Part shown: positions 16,170 to 27,540 of the stretch, one piece after another | Numbering within the stretch: the first letter of the stretch is position 1 | Layout: each line of letters begins with the position of its first letter | Source of the DNA: Sinohyriopsis cumingii | Lineage: Eukaryota; Mollusca; Bivalvia; Unionida; Unionidae | Reading direction: 5' to 3' | Length of the DNA: 64,000 nt | Assembly (NCBI GenBank): GCA_028554795.2 | Contig: CM068827.1 | Coordinates: 74,900,244-74,964,243, forward strand | The notes under the pieces: model-generated | Told to the model about the DNA's origin: nothing | The model's input: the letters and a program-made list of their open reading frames with translations, nothing else | The model's database searches: none | Program-made: the position numbers and the translations under genes

Positions 16170-16860
16170 TCCTCAGAGAAGACACAAGACTTGGTTTCAG
16201 AAATTGAAGCCACACAGGTACCAGTCTGTTACTTTCTGAAAAATAAGGTAATTATGAGAAAATTTAGACCACCTGGTGTATCTGCTGGTGATGAGTGGTC
16301 AGCAAGCAATCTAACTGTTCTTCCTAAGTAGTATAGACAGGAAATGCATAGTCTAGCCCATAAAACGCCTTAAGCTGGTCATTTTGGTGTCAGTAAGACT
16401 TATTACAAGATCCTGAATCAGTTTTAGTGGCCGAAAATTAAAGGAGATTTTTACAACCTACCATAGATTTTGTCACACTTGTCAAATGGTAGAAAATCCC
16501 AATCAGAAGATATATAAGGCACATCTGCAACCTATTCATGCTTTTGACCATTTAACAAGCCATTTAACAGAAATATGGTAGACTGTCGATTCCTTATCTA
16601 ATACCAAGTCACTCAGCCAATACTTGTTGACCACTATGTGTGCGTCCTTAAGGTTTCCATAGGCTATTCCTTTTACGGATATTAAAGCATAAACTGTTCT
16701 AAAAGTTTTGGCAATGATTTTTAACCTGTTTGCCTCCCCAAATCTGTTCATCAATTTTGTGTTGGATTATTTCAAACAACTTATGCATGAAATAAATATC
16801 CAACACTTTAATTTTCCTGCCTATCACCCTGAAAGTGATGGGGCTTGCACAAGACTGTCA
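16170..16860 (+). mobile_element. Ty3/Gypsy integrase remnant (dead)
   Basis: Frameshifted plus-strand reading gives, in order, VCYFLKNKVIMRKFRPPGVS and LAHKTP.AGHFGVSKTYYKIL (H-H part of the zinc-binding domain), then CHTCQMV (C-C part) after a frameshift, then MVDC near 16577 (first catalytic Asp), and FKQLMHEINIQHFNFPAYHP near 16760-16830. This is the order of a Gypsy integrase: HHCC domain, then catalytic core. It is broken by several stops and frameshifts. The segment with the second catalytic Asp is missing, and the residue at the catalytic Glu position after AYHPESDGA is Thr. No LTRs, reverse transcriptase or gag were found nearby. It can encode nothing functional. Confidence 0.88.
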
Positions 16861-17240
16861 GAAAACACTCTCACCTACCCAGGATACATGTATACAATTA
16901 TATTAAATCAAACCTTAAACCAGACAGTGATCAGTAAAATCGTGCATTGTATAATTATCGAGTAAGATCAGGAGAGTTTGTTCCCCATGTTGGTAATTAT
17001 TACCAATGGAAAGACCCCATGACTACCCTAAAACAGCAAAAGACTGTCCCAAAACATCCTCACTTAACCAGGATCAATGTAGGCAATTAAAAATACAATC
17101 GAACCAAATAAAAAGACAGTGATCAGTAAAATTCTACCTTGTATAATTATCGAGTAAGATCAATATAGTTTTTTTCTTGTTGATACTTGCTGAATGAAAG
17201 ACCCTAAGACTGTCCCAAAACACGCGCATCGACCCAGGAT
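16849..17240. repeat. Tandem duplication downstream of the integrase (2.2 units of 165-190 bp)
   Basis: AAGACTGTC...CCAGGAT...ATG strings begin at about 16850, 17040 and 17203. The first two units also share CAGACAGTGATCAGTAAAAT-like and TATAATTATCGAGTAAGATC strings. Unit 1 is about 189 bp, unit 2 about 165 bp and unit 3 is partial. The third unit runs into the open stretch at 17203-17525. Confidence 0.75.
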
Positions 17241-17525
17241 ACATGTTTCATTACGGACCTACTTGACTCACTGTTAGAGGAACTCAAATGTCATTGCCAA
17301 GTCAAAGACCGAGGTCGTTTGAGCCTATCTATGTATCACAACAGTTTGAACTCACCTGTATGTCTCGGAATTAGCACACCTGCAGAAATAACTTCTTCCA
17401 AACTTTTGAGGGCTATTGGAGACGTGCAGTCGATGAGAGAAAAATTTAACATCACCGATGGAAAAGTGACTATTCATATGGCATATGTTGTACCTCCATG
17501 GGAAGAAGTCGATGACTGCTCTTGA
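17203..17525 (+). CDS. Unassigned 107-codon open stretch next to the Gypsy remnant
   Basis: One plus-strand frame stays open from the codon after a stop at about 17200 to TGA at 17523-17525. It reads DCPKTRASTQDTCFITDLLD and later SKLLRAIGDVQSMREKF, ending PWEEVDDCS. The first ATG in frame is at 17319, giving 68 codons, but the sequence before it also reads like protein. Composition (charged and hydrophobic alternation, GAA/GAC codons) is more coding-like than the neighbours, which are full of stops. I do not recognise the family. After the stop, another frame gives YDGRNIRFTTEREYVMGNIY, hinting that coding once continued with a frameshift. It may be an extra ORF of a retroelement or a captured host piece. 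There is no promoter or splice evidence. Confidence 0.3.
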
Positions 17526-18150
17526 TCTGCTTACCGATAAGTGTACCTAGTACGATGGACGTAACATCAGATTTACGACTGAAAGAGAGTACGTGATGGG
17601 AAACATATATGCTGGGACACAAGTGGTAGCTGACCAGATTTTAAACAACGTGTGTGACGGAGAGAGAGAGAAACAGGAACTTTCCCTTATTTGATTGTTT
17701 GTTACTTGTTTTGTTTTAGCTCTTTTTTATAAATGAACATTTAATGTAAATAAGTTGTATATGAAGTGATTTTTAGAAAGGCGTGAACTTTAATTTTAAA
17801 AAGTAGTTTAATAGAATCAAGAACTAAAAAAGTAGTAAATAGGTTTGGTTCATGTCCAAATGTTAATGTATTAAATGGATAGTGCTTAGACCAAAGCACA
17901 GGCCAGAGAGCCCATGCATATACTTGAATAAATGTTTTATACCCATACAATAGACTTTTCTTTTTTCGAGTCTCTATTCTATTTGTGAGTCTTTCTTTAG
18001 AACATTTCTGTCCTCTTTTCTGTGTGTTTGGATGTGTATTTGTTTGTTTCTGTATGTCTATGTCTGTCCCTATCAACTCTTTGTCCCTACAAATACATTT
18101 CACCCTATAAAAAGTGTTGACCCTGTTATCCCTATAACGTCACCCGATGT
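17526..18150. other. No gene recognised; short GA array
   Basis: (GA)6 lies at 17660-17671. The 120-codon minus-strand open stretch at 17741-18103 is rich in Lys, Thr and Asn and matches nothing I know; it is probably chance. Confidence 0.4.
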
Positions 18151-18260
18151 GCAATTCCCATTGATCTCCAAATGACATTCCCATGTTAAATTCCCATTGA
18201 CGCCAAAGTGCAAAACCCGTATTTTAACGTTAAGGTCCTATTGACGCTAAAGTGTCCCCA
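18151..18260. repeat. Degenerate tandem repeat, AATTCCCATTGACNCCAAAGTG type
   Basis: Three imperfect units start near 18153, 18189 and 18235, each holding CCCATTGA or CCTATTGA followed by an AAAGTG-like string. A fourth, isolated unit lies at 21752-21775 (AATTCCCATTGACCCCCAAG). Confidence 0.65.
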
Positions 18261-18266
18261 TATACT

Positions 18267-18269
<3 letters not shown>

Positions 18270-18316
<47 letters not shown>
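18270..18316. repeat. (CT)n microsatellite
   Basis: Pure CT dinucleotides over 47 bases. Confidence 0.96.
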
Positions 18317-18319
<3 letters not shown>

Positions 18320-18957
18320 CATAGATAATTAACTAAACTACTTTTATATATGCAAAGAGTATCGCACTTAATAAGTCGGAATCATGCATCACTACATTCA
18401 TATTTCAAAATTATTTCAAAGTTTATTTTAAATCTTTAATGTGTCAAAGACCAACTGAATAATTATAACCTAAAGGTGCTATACTTATATTTTTAAAATT
18501 CTTGAAATAATGTATTATTTAAATTTGTTTGATAATGGTAATAATTACAATAAATAAAAGTAAAATCTGTAACATTGTGCCCTTTGTCTCTGATTATTTC
18601 CACTTTTAGAGACAACTGTTTTAAAGGATGCCAACCAGTTTTAAAGCTGATTTTTTAATACGTTCAAAGGTTGAGGTTCTGTACATTAATAATGCAAATT
18701 AAGTACTGGAAAACAATCGTGCATTAAATATAATACTTATAATCGCAAGTAAACATTTTTACATGATAAGAACATGATTTTCAACAATTGGATTATTTCG
18801 ACTTTTGCGACAAATATGTTCCAAAATGAAAACTGTGATAACAATTTTAAAGAAAAAAGCACATTAAGAATGCTTAATATTTTAATGTCATTTTAGCTAT
18901 AAACGTTTTTATGTGTTATTGATGTTGCTCTGAAATACATTATTTTCGCGGGAGCTT
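18317..18957. other. No gene recognised
   Basis: AT-rich sequence; nothing seen. Confidence 0.45.
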
Positions 18958-19090
18958 ATTTACAACAGTATCATAGGAAAAGATACACGTCTGTGAGATG
19001 CGTCAGAATGGGTGATGTACAATACGATCCTCACAACCATTCTGACGCATCTCACAGACGTGTATCTTTTCCTATGATACTGTTGTAAAT
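18958..19090. repeat. Perfect 54-bp inverted repeat with 25-bp loop
   Basis: Bases 18958-19011 are the exact reverse complement of 19037-19090. The left arm begins ATTTACAACAGTATCATAGG and ends ATGCGTCAGAATGG. The loop is 19012-19036. No base differs over 54 positions, and the match stops abruptly at both ends. A transcript would form a very stable hairpin. It carries no protein-coding signal and no recognisable target-site duplication. Confidence 0.95.
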
Positions 19091-19169
19091 GTTGTGAATG
19101 CCGTAAAGCTCTGTCGCGAGCAGTAATTAGTCCTGGTAAAAGAAAAACTTAAGAACTTTAGAGCACCGA

Positions 19170-19218
19170 CTGTTGTCATAATGCCATGATAACCTCTATT
19201 ATGTCATTATGACAACAG
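19170..19218. repeat. Short hairpin, 14-bp arms
   Basis: CTGTTGTCATAATG (19170-19183) is the reverse complement of CATTATGACAACAG (19205-19218), with a 21-base loop. It lies 80 bases after the 54-bp palindrome. The right arm continues into ATGGCG, a string shared with 13.17 kb. Confidence 0.85.
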
Positions 19219-20326
19219 ATGGCGACACGAGTCGGATAACAAGGATGACACTAATAAAACTTGGTATTTACACTGTTGCATGGCCAAATCTATATGAAAA
19301 CAGCAGTTGGAGTGATGAAATATGGCAAGTTTATAAAAGATTATACAAAACCTGTAATAACTGACATAGCGTTTGCCTACAGACAACAAACATAATCAAT
19401 TCAGTTCTTGAAAAACTGAAAGATACAAGGACGCAGAAGCAAGGTTGATCTAAGCACTTGCAAACGGACATTTACAGACTGCATCAATGAAGAATAGAAA
19501 TTTCATGACTAGAATTATGAATATAGCACTTAAAACTAGCCATTGATAATAACGCAGAAGGAAAGTAGCACTTGCAAACTGACACTTACAGTTTTGCATC
19601 AATGAAGAATACAATCGATAGAATTGTGCAAGTAGCAGCTGGAAGCAGCCGTTTACATAAATGCGTCAAGGAAGATTAGAAACTACACGCATATAATTAT
19701 GGCGATAATCCGTTCCCCCATATGTAATAGCATCGAAATATCGTTGGTGATGATTATTGTGAATGTATTTTCCTTCTAGAAAATCCTGTCCTTGAAATAC
19801 GATATTTCCATTAACTATTTGAAAGTACACTTCCAACATATAAAGAGAAGCCAGTACGTCATGTACTTTTCAAATTGCAGGAACTTCACAAGCGGTCTCT
19901 TTGGAAACTGGAATTTCTGCTTCTCTTCGTTGTTGACCCCATCCGAATTTCAAATGTTCCCACGTGATAACTTCCATTCTGTTGTATTGTTTCGGTTCCG
20001 TATGAGATCGGACCAACAAGTGGCACGGGTTAAGACATCTGATATTGATGGTTTTTAATCTGCACTATACTGTGTTTGGTACTGTGAAGATGATTCACAA
20101 ACAAACCTTTCTCGTGTCGCCTGCTGTATCTTCGAGGCCAAACATGCGTCGAAAGAATAAGAGCTCTTCCTTTGTTTATGTCGAAGTGATCATTGGATTG
20201 TTGATCGTATTTAATTTTGTCCATAATTGTGAAGTCTGCACGTTACTACGTTAGATCCATGAATGAGATTTCAAACTGTCTGGAGACATCGACAGTCGCA
20301 AACAAACATGATTTGACTAAGATACC
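19219..20326. other. No gene recognised
   Basis: Open stretches at 19792-20058 and 20045-20254 (plus) and 20030-20224 (minus) overlap each other and are unrecognised. A string near 19875, AAATTGCAG|GAACTTC, looks like a splice acceptor, but no exon can be supported. Confidence 0.4.
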
Positions 20327-20347
20327 CTCTCTCTCTCTCTCTCTCTC
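20327..20347. repeat. (CT)n microsatellite
   Basis: CT dinucleotides over 21 bases. Confidence 0.9.
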
Positions 20348-21592
20348 CAAACCCAAAAAAAACCAATGAAAATACACTCGTGCAGAAACATTCTCAACAC
20401 AAGAAAGAGCTTTAACATATTACATTTCTAATCAGATATTTGAAAAGAGTCATTAGAAAGTACACTTACAACAAAACGATTGCAGAGATGTTTACTTTTG
20501 TTCCTTTTGAGTAGTATATATTTTCCAAGAGATCTAAGCATGAACTAGGCCATTTGGGATTTAAACACATTATTTGGCAACATAATATATATGTAACTTT
20601 TCAAACACCTTAAGTTGCTGTACTGGTACCAATAGTTGTTGTCGTTCCAAAGTATACAAAATATTAAACTACAAATAGTATTGTGATATTTCTACATCAT
20701 GATGAAATAATTCTTTATTATAATTTATAATTCAGAGTAAATAGAATTTTGCTAGTAATAAGCATTTTATGGCAATTAATTGTAAACAAAACCTCCCCTA
20801 GTTATCATCTACATATTAAATGTGTGTTTTGTTTCATGTTGCATTTTCCGTCTTAAATTCCTTTATACTCCATATTGTCATTTTTGCCACCAGTCTTTCT
20901 TTCGTTCATCTTATATTCCAATCTAACCCAAGTGCAGGTTACAAAATTTCATTTATTGGGCCATTTGTAATTCTCATATTATTTGGGTAACATCTATCAC
21001 CCATACAAAACACAGTTTGGCTGAAGAACGTGTTACACCATTTCAGCCAAAATTTCAGCACTCCAAATTCTGTTTTAAGTTTGACAATAAAGCAAACCAA
21101 CTCTAGTCACATGATCAATATTTTCACTCAGCGCTTTGGAAAAGCATAGATAAATTCATTGTAGGACTGACAAATTGATGACAATTGTCACCAAATAGCT
21201 GATGAATGAAAATCTGCCTGAACTGGCATATGTTTGAAATATATCTTTATGTCGTTACATTTATAGTCTTTGTAAGTTTCAATAAAAAAAATTGCAATAT
21301 CATTCACCCAACCCAACCCTCGCTCTTGGGCTTCATACAAGATTGGAGATTGTGAAATGTAAACCAGTTCCGTGTTTTTAAGTCTATGTGTTTGTTCTTA
21401 TTTCCATTCTTTTTTTCTTTTTTTTTCTTTTTTTTTTTTGTCTCTTCCTTCACTCAGAGAATAATATTTTTCATTACGCTGTAGGGACTATGAGAATGGT
21501 AAAGGAACAGTAGGTTTGTTTATAAGGGGATCATAGGGAACTTAGAGAATGGCTAAAATATTTTACTTTATTTATCACAAATCATGTGGTGA
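20348..21592. other. No gene recognised
   Basis: AT-rich sequence with a T-rich tract near 21409-21439. Nothing else was seen. Confidence 0.45.
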
Positions 21593-21646
21593 ATCGGCAG
21601 TATGTGCGTTGAATAGTCAATCGGCAGTATGTGCGTTGAATAGTCA
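21593..21646. repeat. 27-bp perfect tandem duplication
   Basis: ATCGGCAGTATGTGCGTTGA plus seven bases occurs at 21593-21619 and again at 21620-21646 without a mismatch, so it is a recent duplication. Confidence 0.95.
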
Positions 21647-21775
21647 ATGTATGGTGTAGATAAAACATAACACGGTAATGAAAAGCAGATCACTAGGTAT
21701 TTGTCAGACTAAACCTTTTTAAAATTACATTTATCCATGTCTCCTCATGTTCAATTCCCATTGACCCCCAAGTGC

Positions 21776-22489
21776 CATTTTTGACCAACTTCAATTAACA
21801 CCCCCCCCCCACCACATGTATATACTGGTTAAATGTATATGTACCAAGATTAAGTGATATTTTCACTAGTGAAGTACCATTTTGTGTAATTATATAAAGT
21901 GAAAAAGCTACATTTCAAGGAGATTAAATAATTCATGTAAATGCTTAGTTTAAGGCTGATCTGTTCTCATAATATATTCTCCCAAATATATGTATTATTT
22001 TTTAGGTTTACGTGCATTTGCAACCATTCCAGCATATACTATCAAAGTACTATCTTTATTTAAATTGATTATTGGATTGCAAACTATGAGACCTAAGTGC
22101 TCTTGGAAGTTAAAAATTATTAAATGTTGCAAATGTTTTGTGACTTGCAAGTATACATGTTACATTAGAAATAACTTTCCATTTACTGTATTGAAAGCTT
22201 TTCTCAATATTGTATTATGAATTGTGATTACATGCGCAATTTTCACCTCCATGCTGGTTTGTTACTCAGTTCTAGCAGGAAATGTGCAGATTATTTTTGG
22301 ACATTGGCATGTATTGCACTCTCTGTTTACAACCGTTCTTTGGGAAACAACAATATATATCTTGTGTGTCCCTATTCTCTCCAAGCTCGCTTTCTACCTA
22401 CAAATTCCTAATGTATGACCTTTTAGATATTCATAACATCTGTCGTACAATATGCTCAGTTGAACCTTTAAAGGCTGTTGATAATGTAT
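21776..22489. other. Unassigned open frames, no gene supported
   Basis: A C10 run lies near 21800. Overlapping plus-strand open stretches at 21990-22220, 22217-22411 and 22224-22418 are hydrophobic and unrecognised. No splice sites frame them convincingly. Confidence 0.35.
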
Positions 22490-22504
22490 CATATATATAT
22501 ATGC

Positions 22505-22553
<49 letters not shown>
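22490..22553. repeat. Compound (AT)(CT)(AC) microsatellite
   Basis: AT at 22490-22500, CT at about 22504-22526 and AC at about 22526-22553. Open frames crossing it, on either strand, are artefacts of the repeat. Confidence 0.95.
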
Positions 22554-22558
<5 letters not shown>

Positions 22559-23154
22559 TGTTATTATTATTACTGAATCGATTTATTTGTCCCAACATGG
22601 ACTTTCTACTAAACAGATACGTTTGTGGATTCGTACCAGAAAATAAGTTTTCGAACGTAGTTATGTATTTTGAATAGAGACTTCCCTTCACAGCCCAGCT
22701 ATTATAGTCAAAACTCGTTATTTCTTTCTCTTTTATTTATAAATTCAATTAAACACTAAATAAGTTCAGCTAGAGGAAATTACCAAGTTGTATCCCTTCT
22801 ATCTGTCTCAGATCTTTATCCGACAAATTTATCTGAATAATTCACCTGGGATATCAACGAAAATTATGTTTCAGAATAATTTAATTTGTTGAAGATTAAC
22901 TTTCATTTGAATTTAAACATTCTAAGTATAGCCTAGTTTCAGCTTTTAAGTTTCTTCTTCGGTTTGCTCATGAAACTAGGAGCCGATTCCAAAAATAAAT
23001 GTTGTTTTCCTTCTGACCTAGATAAAGCTGGTGTCCAGAACCAAAACATCAAATGTGTTCCTTCCTTATCGGTTTCAGATAACTGTATTGTGATTCTTAC
23101 AATGTGTTCGAGCAACAACATTGAAGACGCATGCCTTTCTAAACAATAGTGTTA
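22554..23154. other. No gene recognised
   Basis: Short open frames on both strands at 22939-23149 overlap each other; no family was recognised. Confidence 0.4.
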
Positions 23155-24130
23155 TGTATATTTGATTTAATTATATCTGATTTAATATATATTTATTTCA
23201 TTTTAATTGTTTGTCAGTTTTTATATAAAAAAAATATGTTTCATTACATGATATTGTAATGTAAATGTATTCACTAGAGATGATACTTTCTTTTAGAAAA
23301 TAGATTGACCTTGACTGTTAGTTTATAAACACCAGGTGTTGGTCTAAATCCTGACCTTGATTCAGAATTTGTAGCAACTTTCGTAAACAAGTTCTAATTT
23401 ATTTTAAAATAATTGGTTGTTTCCAAGGTCATGATGGGACTTTGTCTTTAAGATATAAACAATTTTTTTAAATTTTTATTTCTTAGAGTAAAAATTATTG
23501 GTTTTCATCGGGGTCACACTGGGTGAAAGTGATCTGTAACAAGTATTTGCGCCAATAAACTTCCAGAAGATGAATACGTGACCCTTGTTTACGTTTTAGA
23601 AAGCTCATATAACCCATGGTTTGGAGAATTAATCTCAGTAGAAGCTGGGCTGCGAAACTGTTAGTTGTATGTTGTGCTGTTTGGAGTAATTTCAAATTAC
23701 TTGGTCTGGAGTTATTTCAAAATACTTGGATTCAAAAGGATTTTTATTTCCATTATTTTTCTGGAAAATACGTGTGCTCATGTAATATTGTGAAAGAAGG
23801 ACAGATTTATTTATAAAAATTTATTCAGCTATCAGAAACCGGAGAGAGAATTTTTATTTCTACAAGGACTTCCATCTTTTCATTCTTCGTCGGGGTTCGA
23901 ATGTGAAATCAGTAGAACATTTTGTTATTAGGACTACTAAAATTTTATTCTCGGATTATTATTGGATTATTTTTGGATTTGATTCTATAAAACCGTAAGT
24001 TGATATTAATTTCATTTTTACAGAATTTTTTTCCAGGGAAATAAAACAAATTATTTTTTAAAGCTTGTTGTTTTCACTCTTTCTTGTGTTACTGTTTATT
24101 CGAGCCTAAACAAGTGACATAAGAATAGCA
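23155..24130 (-). repeat. Dispersed repeat R2, copy 2 (inverted relative to copy 1)
   Basis: The reverse complement of this stretch aligns with 15035-15910 in six or more colinear blocks. The closest is 24061-24112 (51 of 52). The copy differs by indels and perhaps 25% substitution overall. GTTCGAA near 23895 matches the B-box-like string of copy 1. Open frames within it (23495-23695 minus, 23616-23816 plus) are not conserved in copy 1, so I do not call genes. Confidence 0.75.
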
Positions 24131-25396
24131 ATATATTTTTCAGCAAGAATAACCTTGTATTTATTTTTCTATGAAACTCGATTTAAAAGCAAAAAGGTGT
24201 GAAACCGAATTAGACATTTTACTCAGTTCAAACATGAATCAATAATTCATGCACGGCTAATGCCAAAAATATCAACCTCGATATTCAAAACATATTTGTA
24301 TAATGTATCTTTGAGCTACTATCCAACACCTGAAGAATACTTTCGATCATTGCTTGTTTTGAAACCAAATAACATAGGAAACAATTCAATAAATCAGGCG
24401 ACAGACACGCAAGTATTAAGGTACTTCAAGATTACAAGACTGTCGATATATCGCACATACAACGCTTTCCTTTCCACCATCATAGATTTGTGTTTAGTGT
24501 TGATAGAGCCAATTCTTCTGTCTGTCAGAATGATTTACCCTCTGTAAATTACGCATAATTTGATTTTAGATTTGTAAAGCCACTTTCGACAAAAGAAATT
24601 ACAACGCCTAGTCATTCTACAATGATTTATTTATGCAGAGAAAATGTTTCGAGTCCATTCTAATTTGTCAACGTTTATTTGCTTTCCCTCGCATGGAAAC
24701 GATTTTTTCTTATCCAGCAGGAAAAAGGAATGAAATGTTTGCTATAGCATTAGTGAGTCCTCAAGAGGGAAGATATCTGAATGACTGAGTTTGATAGCTT
24801 GAATGGAAATACGAGTATGACAAAGGGAATCGACACCCAAAACTGTTTTATACCTATATTGTTTGCTCTTAGATTTTGGGAGAGAGATACATATGGCTGT
24901 TGTTGTAAATGAAAAATCTGATCTAGACCGGATTCTTTTACACCGTAGCCAATTTGTGTAAAAGTGAGATTTTGTTAAAACTTAATTTTCATAAATTCAC
25001 ACCTAATTACTGGCTTATTAATGTAACAGACGTTTGATGACTCGAAAGATTGTACTCTATCTCATAAACAAACTGAGAGCACAATTGTGACAAGTGGACG
25101 GAATGTAACAAGAGAACTTAACGTTATGAGATTGAACATAAAATTGTAACTGTTCGTATAAGAACTTGAAATTAAGAAATTTTAAATTATTTCAAGAATC
25201 TTCAGTCATACAAAATTAAATAATCTCTTGGGTCCAAGTATTCATCTAGACGCATATTTTATTCTTTTCTTTTTTTTTTAAATTACTCATGACTTTTGTT
25301 AACAGTATAAACTTGCGAAGTGATCCATATTTATAGGTTACCTGAAGAAAAGGAACGGTCTTTACTTGTGATTATTTTGACGGTATTGTGAACGTT
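24131..25396. other. No gene supported; one unassigned frame
   Basis: The plus-strand open stretch at 24260-24547 (95 codons, includes TPEEYFRSLLVLKPNNIGNN) is not recognised and lacks context. No repeat was seen. Confidence 0.35.
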
Positions 25397-25680
25397 ATTT
25401 ATATAGTCTGGGGCCCCGAGTGGCCGAGTGGTCTAAAGCGCTCTCCGTCACGGATCACTGCCATCTCACCTCTGTCTACCTGGGTTCGAGTCTCGGGCTC
25501 GGTCAATGTGGATATGTGAGAAAGCTTGCCGGTAGCTTCTCGTGGGTCGGTGGTTCTTTCCGGGGTTTTCCCGGGTTCTTCCTCCACCATTAATACTGGC
25601 CGCCATGTATAGCCTATCTTGTGCTGAAAAATGGCGTTAAACCCCATAACAACAACAACAACAACAAAATTTATATAGTC
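25397..25680 (+). mobile_element. tRNA-derived SINE, copy B, with perfect 12-bp target-site duplication
   Basis: The element is 25409-25668. It is flanked by ATTTATATAGTC at 25397-25408 and 25669-25680. The 5' part is derived from a Leu/Ser-type tRNA: A box TGGCCGAGTGGTCTAA at 25421-25436 and B box GGTTCGAGTCT at 25483-25493, which form an internal RNA polymerase III promoter. A GC-rich central block (GGTTCTTTCCGGGGTTTTCC, then CCACCATTAATACTGGCCGC) follows; it resembles the conserved central domain of widespread invertebrate SINEs. The 3' end is GGCGTTAAACCCC plus (AAC)n, presumably the part recognised by a partner LINE. The minus-strand open frame over it (25399-25647) is not a gene. Confidence 0.95.
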
Positions 25681-26042
25681 ATCACTTTTACAAGAATCGT
25701 TATATGAAGCCCCACAATAAAAAGACCAGAACGTCTGAATTTAGTTGTCGTCTAGGATAATTGTTCCCACTCGAGCTCCGACAGACTATTTTTTGTAGCG
25801 CTGTAAATTACTTAACAGCTGATATATCAATTGTCACTGTTAATTGCATAAAAAGGAAGACTAATTATCGTATTATGTACGTTATAGGAAATTGACCAGT
25901 AGGCGTTTTGTAATTGACAAATTGTTTGAGATGGGTAAGTAACTTATTTCCACCCATGTGACCAATCATGGTATATGAATAATATATATTACCTACCCCT
26001 TTCTACCGAGCAATGACTATAGGAATCAAAAGAGATTGCTAA
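25681..26042. other. No gene recognised
   Basis: Spacer between SINE copy B and a LINE remnant. AGATG|GGTAAGTA near 25930 resembles a splice donor, but there is no supporting exon. Confidence 0.35.
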
Positions 26043-27060
26043 ACATTACATGAATCAACTGGAATTGATACATTCTGTATTGGAGCAAACGTTGGATGTT
26101 CCAGACGCCCAAATGGAAGTCACTGTGGAGGACCAAACCCCTAGCCCAAATGGAAGTCACTGTGGAGGACCAAACCCCTAACACAAATTCCACTCCTCGA
26201 CAAATGATATGAACAAAGTAACTCTGCAGAAAGGAAAAAACAATTTGAAGAAAGATAGGAATTTACAAAACGAACATGAGAAGAAAAAGGAAATTAGAAC
26301 GAAGAAGGAAATAATATTAGCAGAAAATACTATAGCCCCTTTCTACGAAATTATAGGTCCTAGTTTCGCTTCAAATAACATAATCAATGAGAGCAAGGGG
26401 TCAAACAGTACCGAAAATAAATGGAAAACGTATGAATAGGGATGGATGTGAGTCCCATCCAAAATGAAACCTCCACCCCAGGGATGGCTCCAGGGGGAAA
26501 AGGACAAAACAAAGGGGACGAGAAAATGGAGGCACCCAAGATATCCAATAAACACAAATGAAGCAGAAAGGAACGCAATCGACATCAAGAACCCCAACAG
26601 AGAGAGAAATCACAGAATTTATAAAAGTCAAATATGACACCAGATGAGTGTGCTGCACTAGCGATGCAAAAGCTCTCCCCAAAAGGGATCATGGAAAAAT
26701 GGAGGTCAAAAGAAGGGCTGTTTCCCTCACAAAGGGAGAAGAGCAGAGAATTGTCATAAGTATTGAACAGTACAGGGCCAAGAAGGCCATCTAAGTTACT
26801 TTAACATATATAGTAATATATATTATTATAATAACATTTTCTTTTTACTATGAAAAAATTCATCACCTTAAGCACAAATAGAAATGGAGGGATTAAACCC
26901 CAAAGTCCTTGCCGTTAACATTAACGACATCAGTGAAAGAAACAGATGAATTAATATGCTTATCCAAAAACTATGATATTATACTTGTACAAAAAACTCA
27001 CAATACGCCTAAAACAACAATACACAAACTAGAGGAATAGAGGGGTGATACCAGCCAGTG
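26043..27060 (+). mobile_element. Non-LTR retrotransposon remnant: ORF1 and start of endonuclease
   Basis: An ATG near 26050 opens MNQLELIHSVLEQTLDVPDA, an ORF1-like start. A 37-bp tandem duplication (26108-26144 and 26145-26181) shifts the frame. A Lys/Glu-rich stretch follows (26209-26439, with KKEIRTKKE), then SPKGIMEKWRSKEGLFPSQR near 26670. At 26884-27043 the N-terminus of an APE-type endonuclease is visible: NPKVLAVNINDISERNR, then after a stop and a frameshift YDIILVQKTHNTPKT. In active elements the motif is QETH; here Glu is Lys, so the catalytic residue is lost. The rest of the endonuclease and the reverse transcriptase are absent. It is dead and deleted. Confidence 0.75.
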
Positions 27061-27360
27061 CGCGGAACAGGTCCGGCTCCTCACACCTTCATTATATTCT
27101 CATCACTTTTATACATTGATAAAAATCTTTTAAATACATATTATACAAAGAATTCGTATGCTGATCATCACAAAAATCATAGAAATATATTTAAGATTGC
27201 AAAGAGTTCCAATGGAAATTATGGCTGCCCCTTAAATAATTTGTTTACATACAGTATGAAAGGAGAGACATGAGACGAGTGGGGGATGGAACTGGTTTAT
27301 CATCCATGTAGGGATGGTTCCAGCCTGTGCGCGGGTCAGATCTACTCCGTCACGCCCTCC
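27042..27360. repeat. Pair of about 45-bp direct repeats
   Basis: CCAGCCAGTGCGCGG (27042-27088 region) and CCAGCCTGTGCGCGG (27311-27360 region) share a further CAG.TC..CTCC pattern. They are 267 bases apart and flank AT-rich sequence that may be an insertion into the LINE remnant. Confidence 0.55.
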
Positions 27361-27540
27361 CAAAGTCACTCACCTCCTTCCCGCTTCTGCTGAACGTTGA
27401 ATTGATTTCTGCTAGACATTAAATTTATTTTTCCCCATCCAGTAAGGAGGCAGGCCAACCTAGAGTTAAGAATACTAATTATTAATATTACTATCTCGTA
27501 GAATTTTCTTAAAATCTTAACAATGATTGGTACAGCAACA

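Noticed and set aside
25399-25647. 82-codon minus-strand open frame
   Set aside because: It lies entirely in SINE copy B; its openness reflects the GC-rich SINE body.
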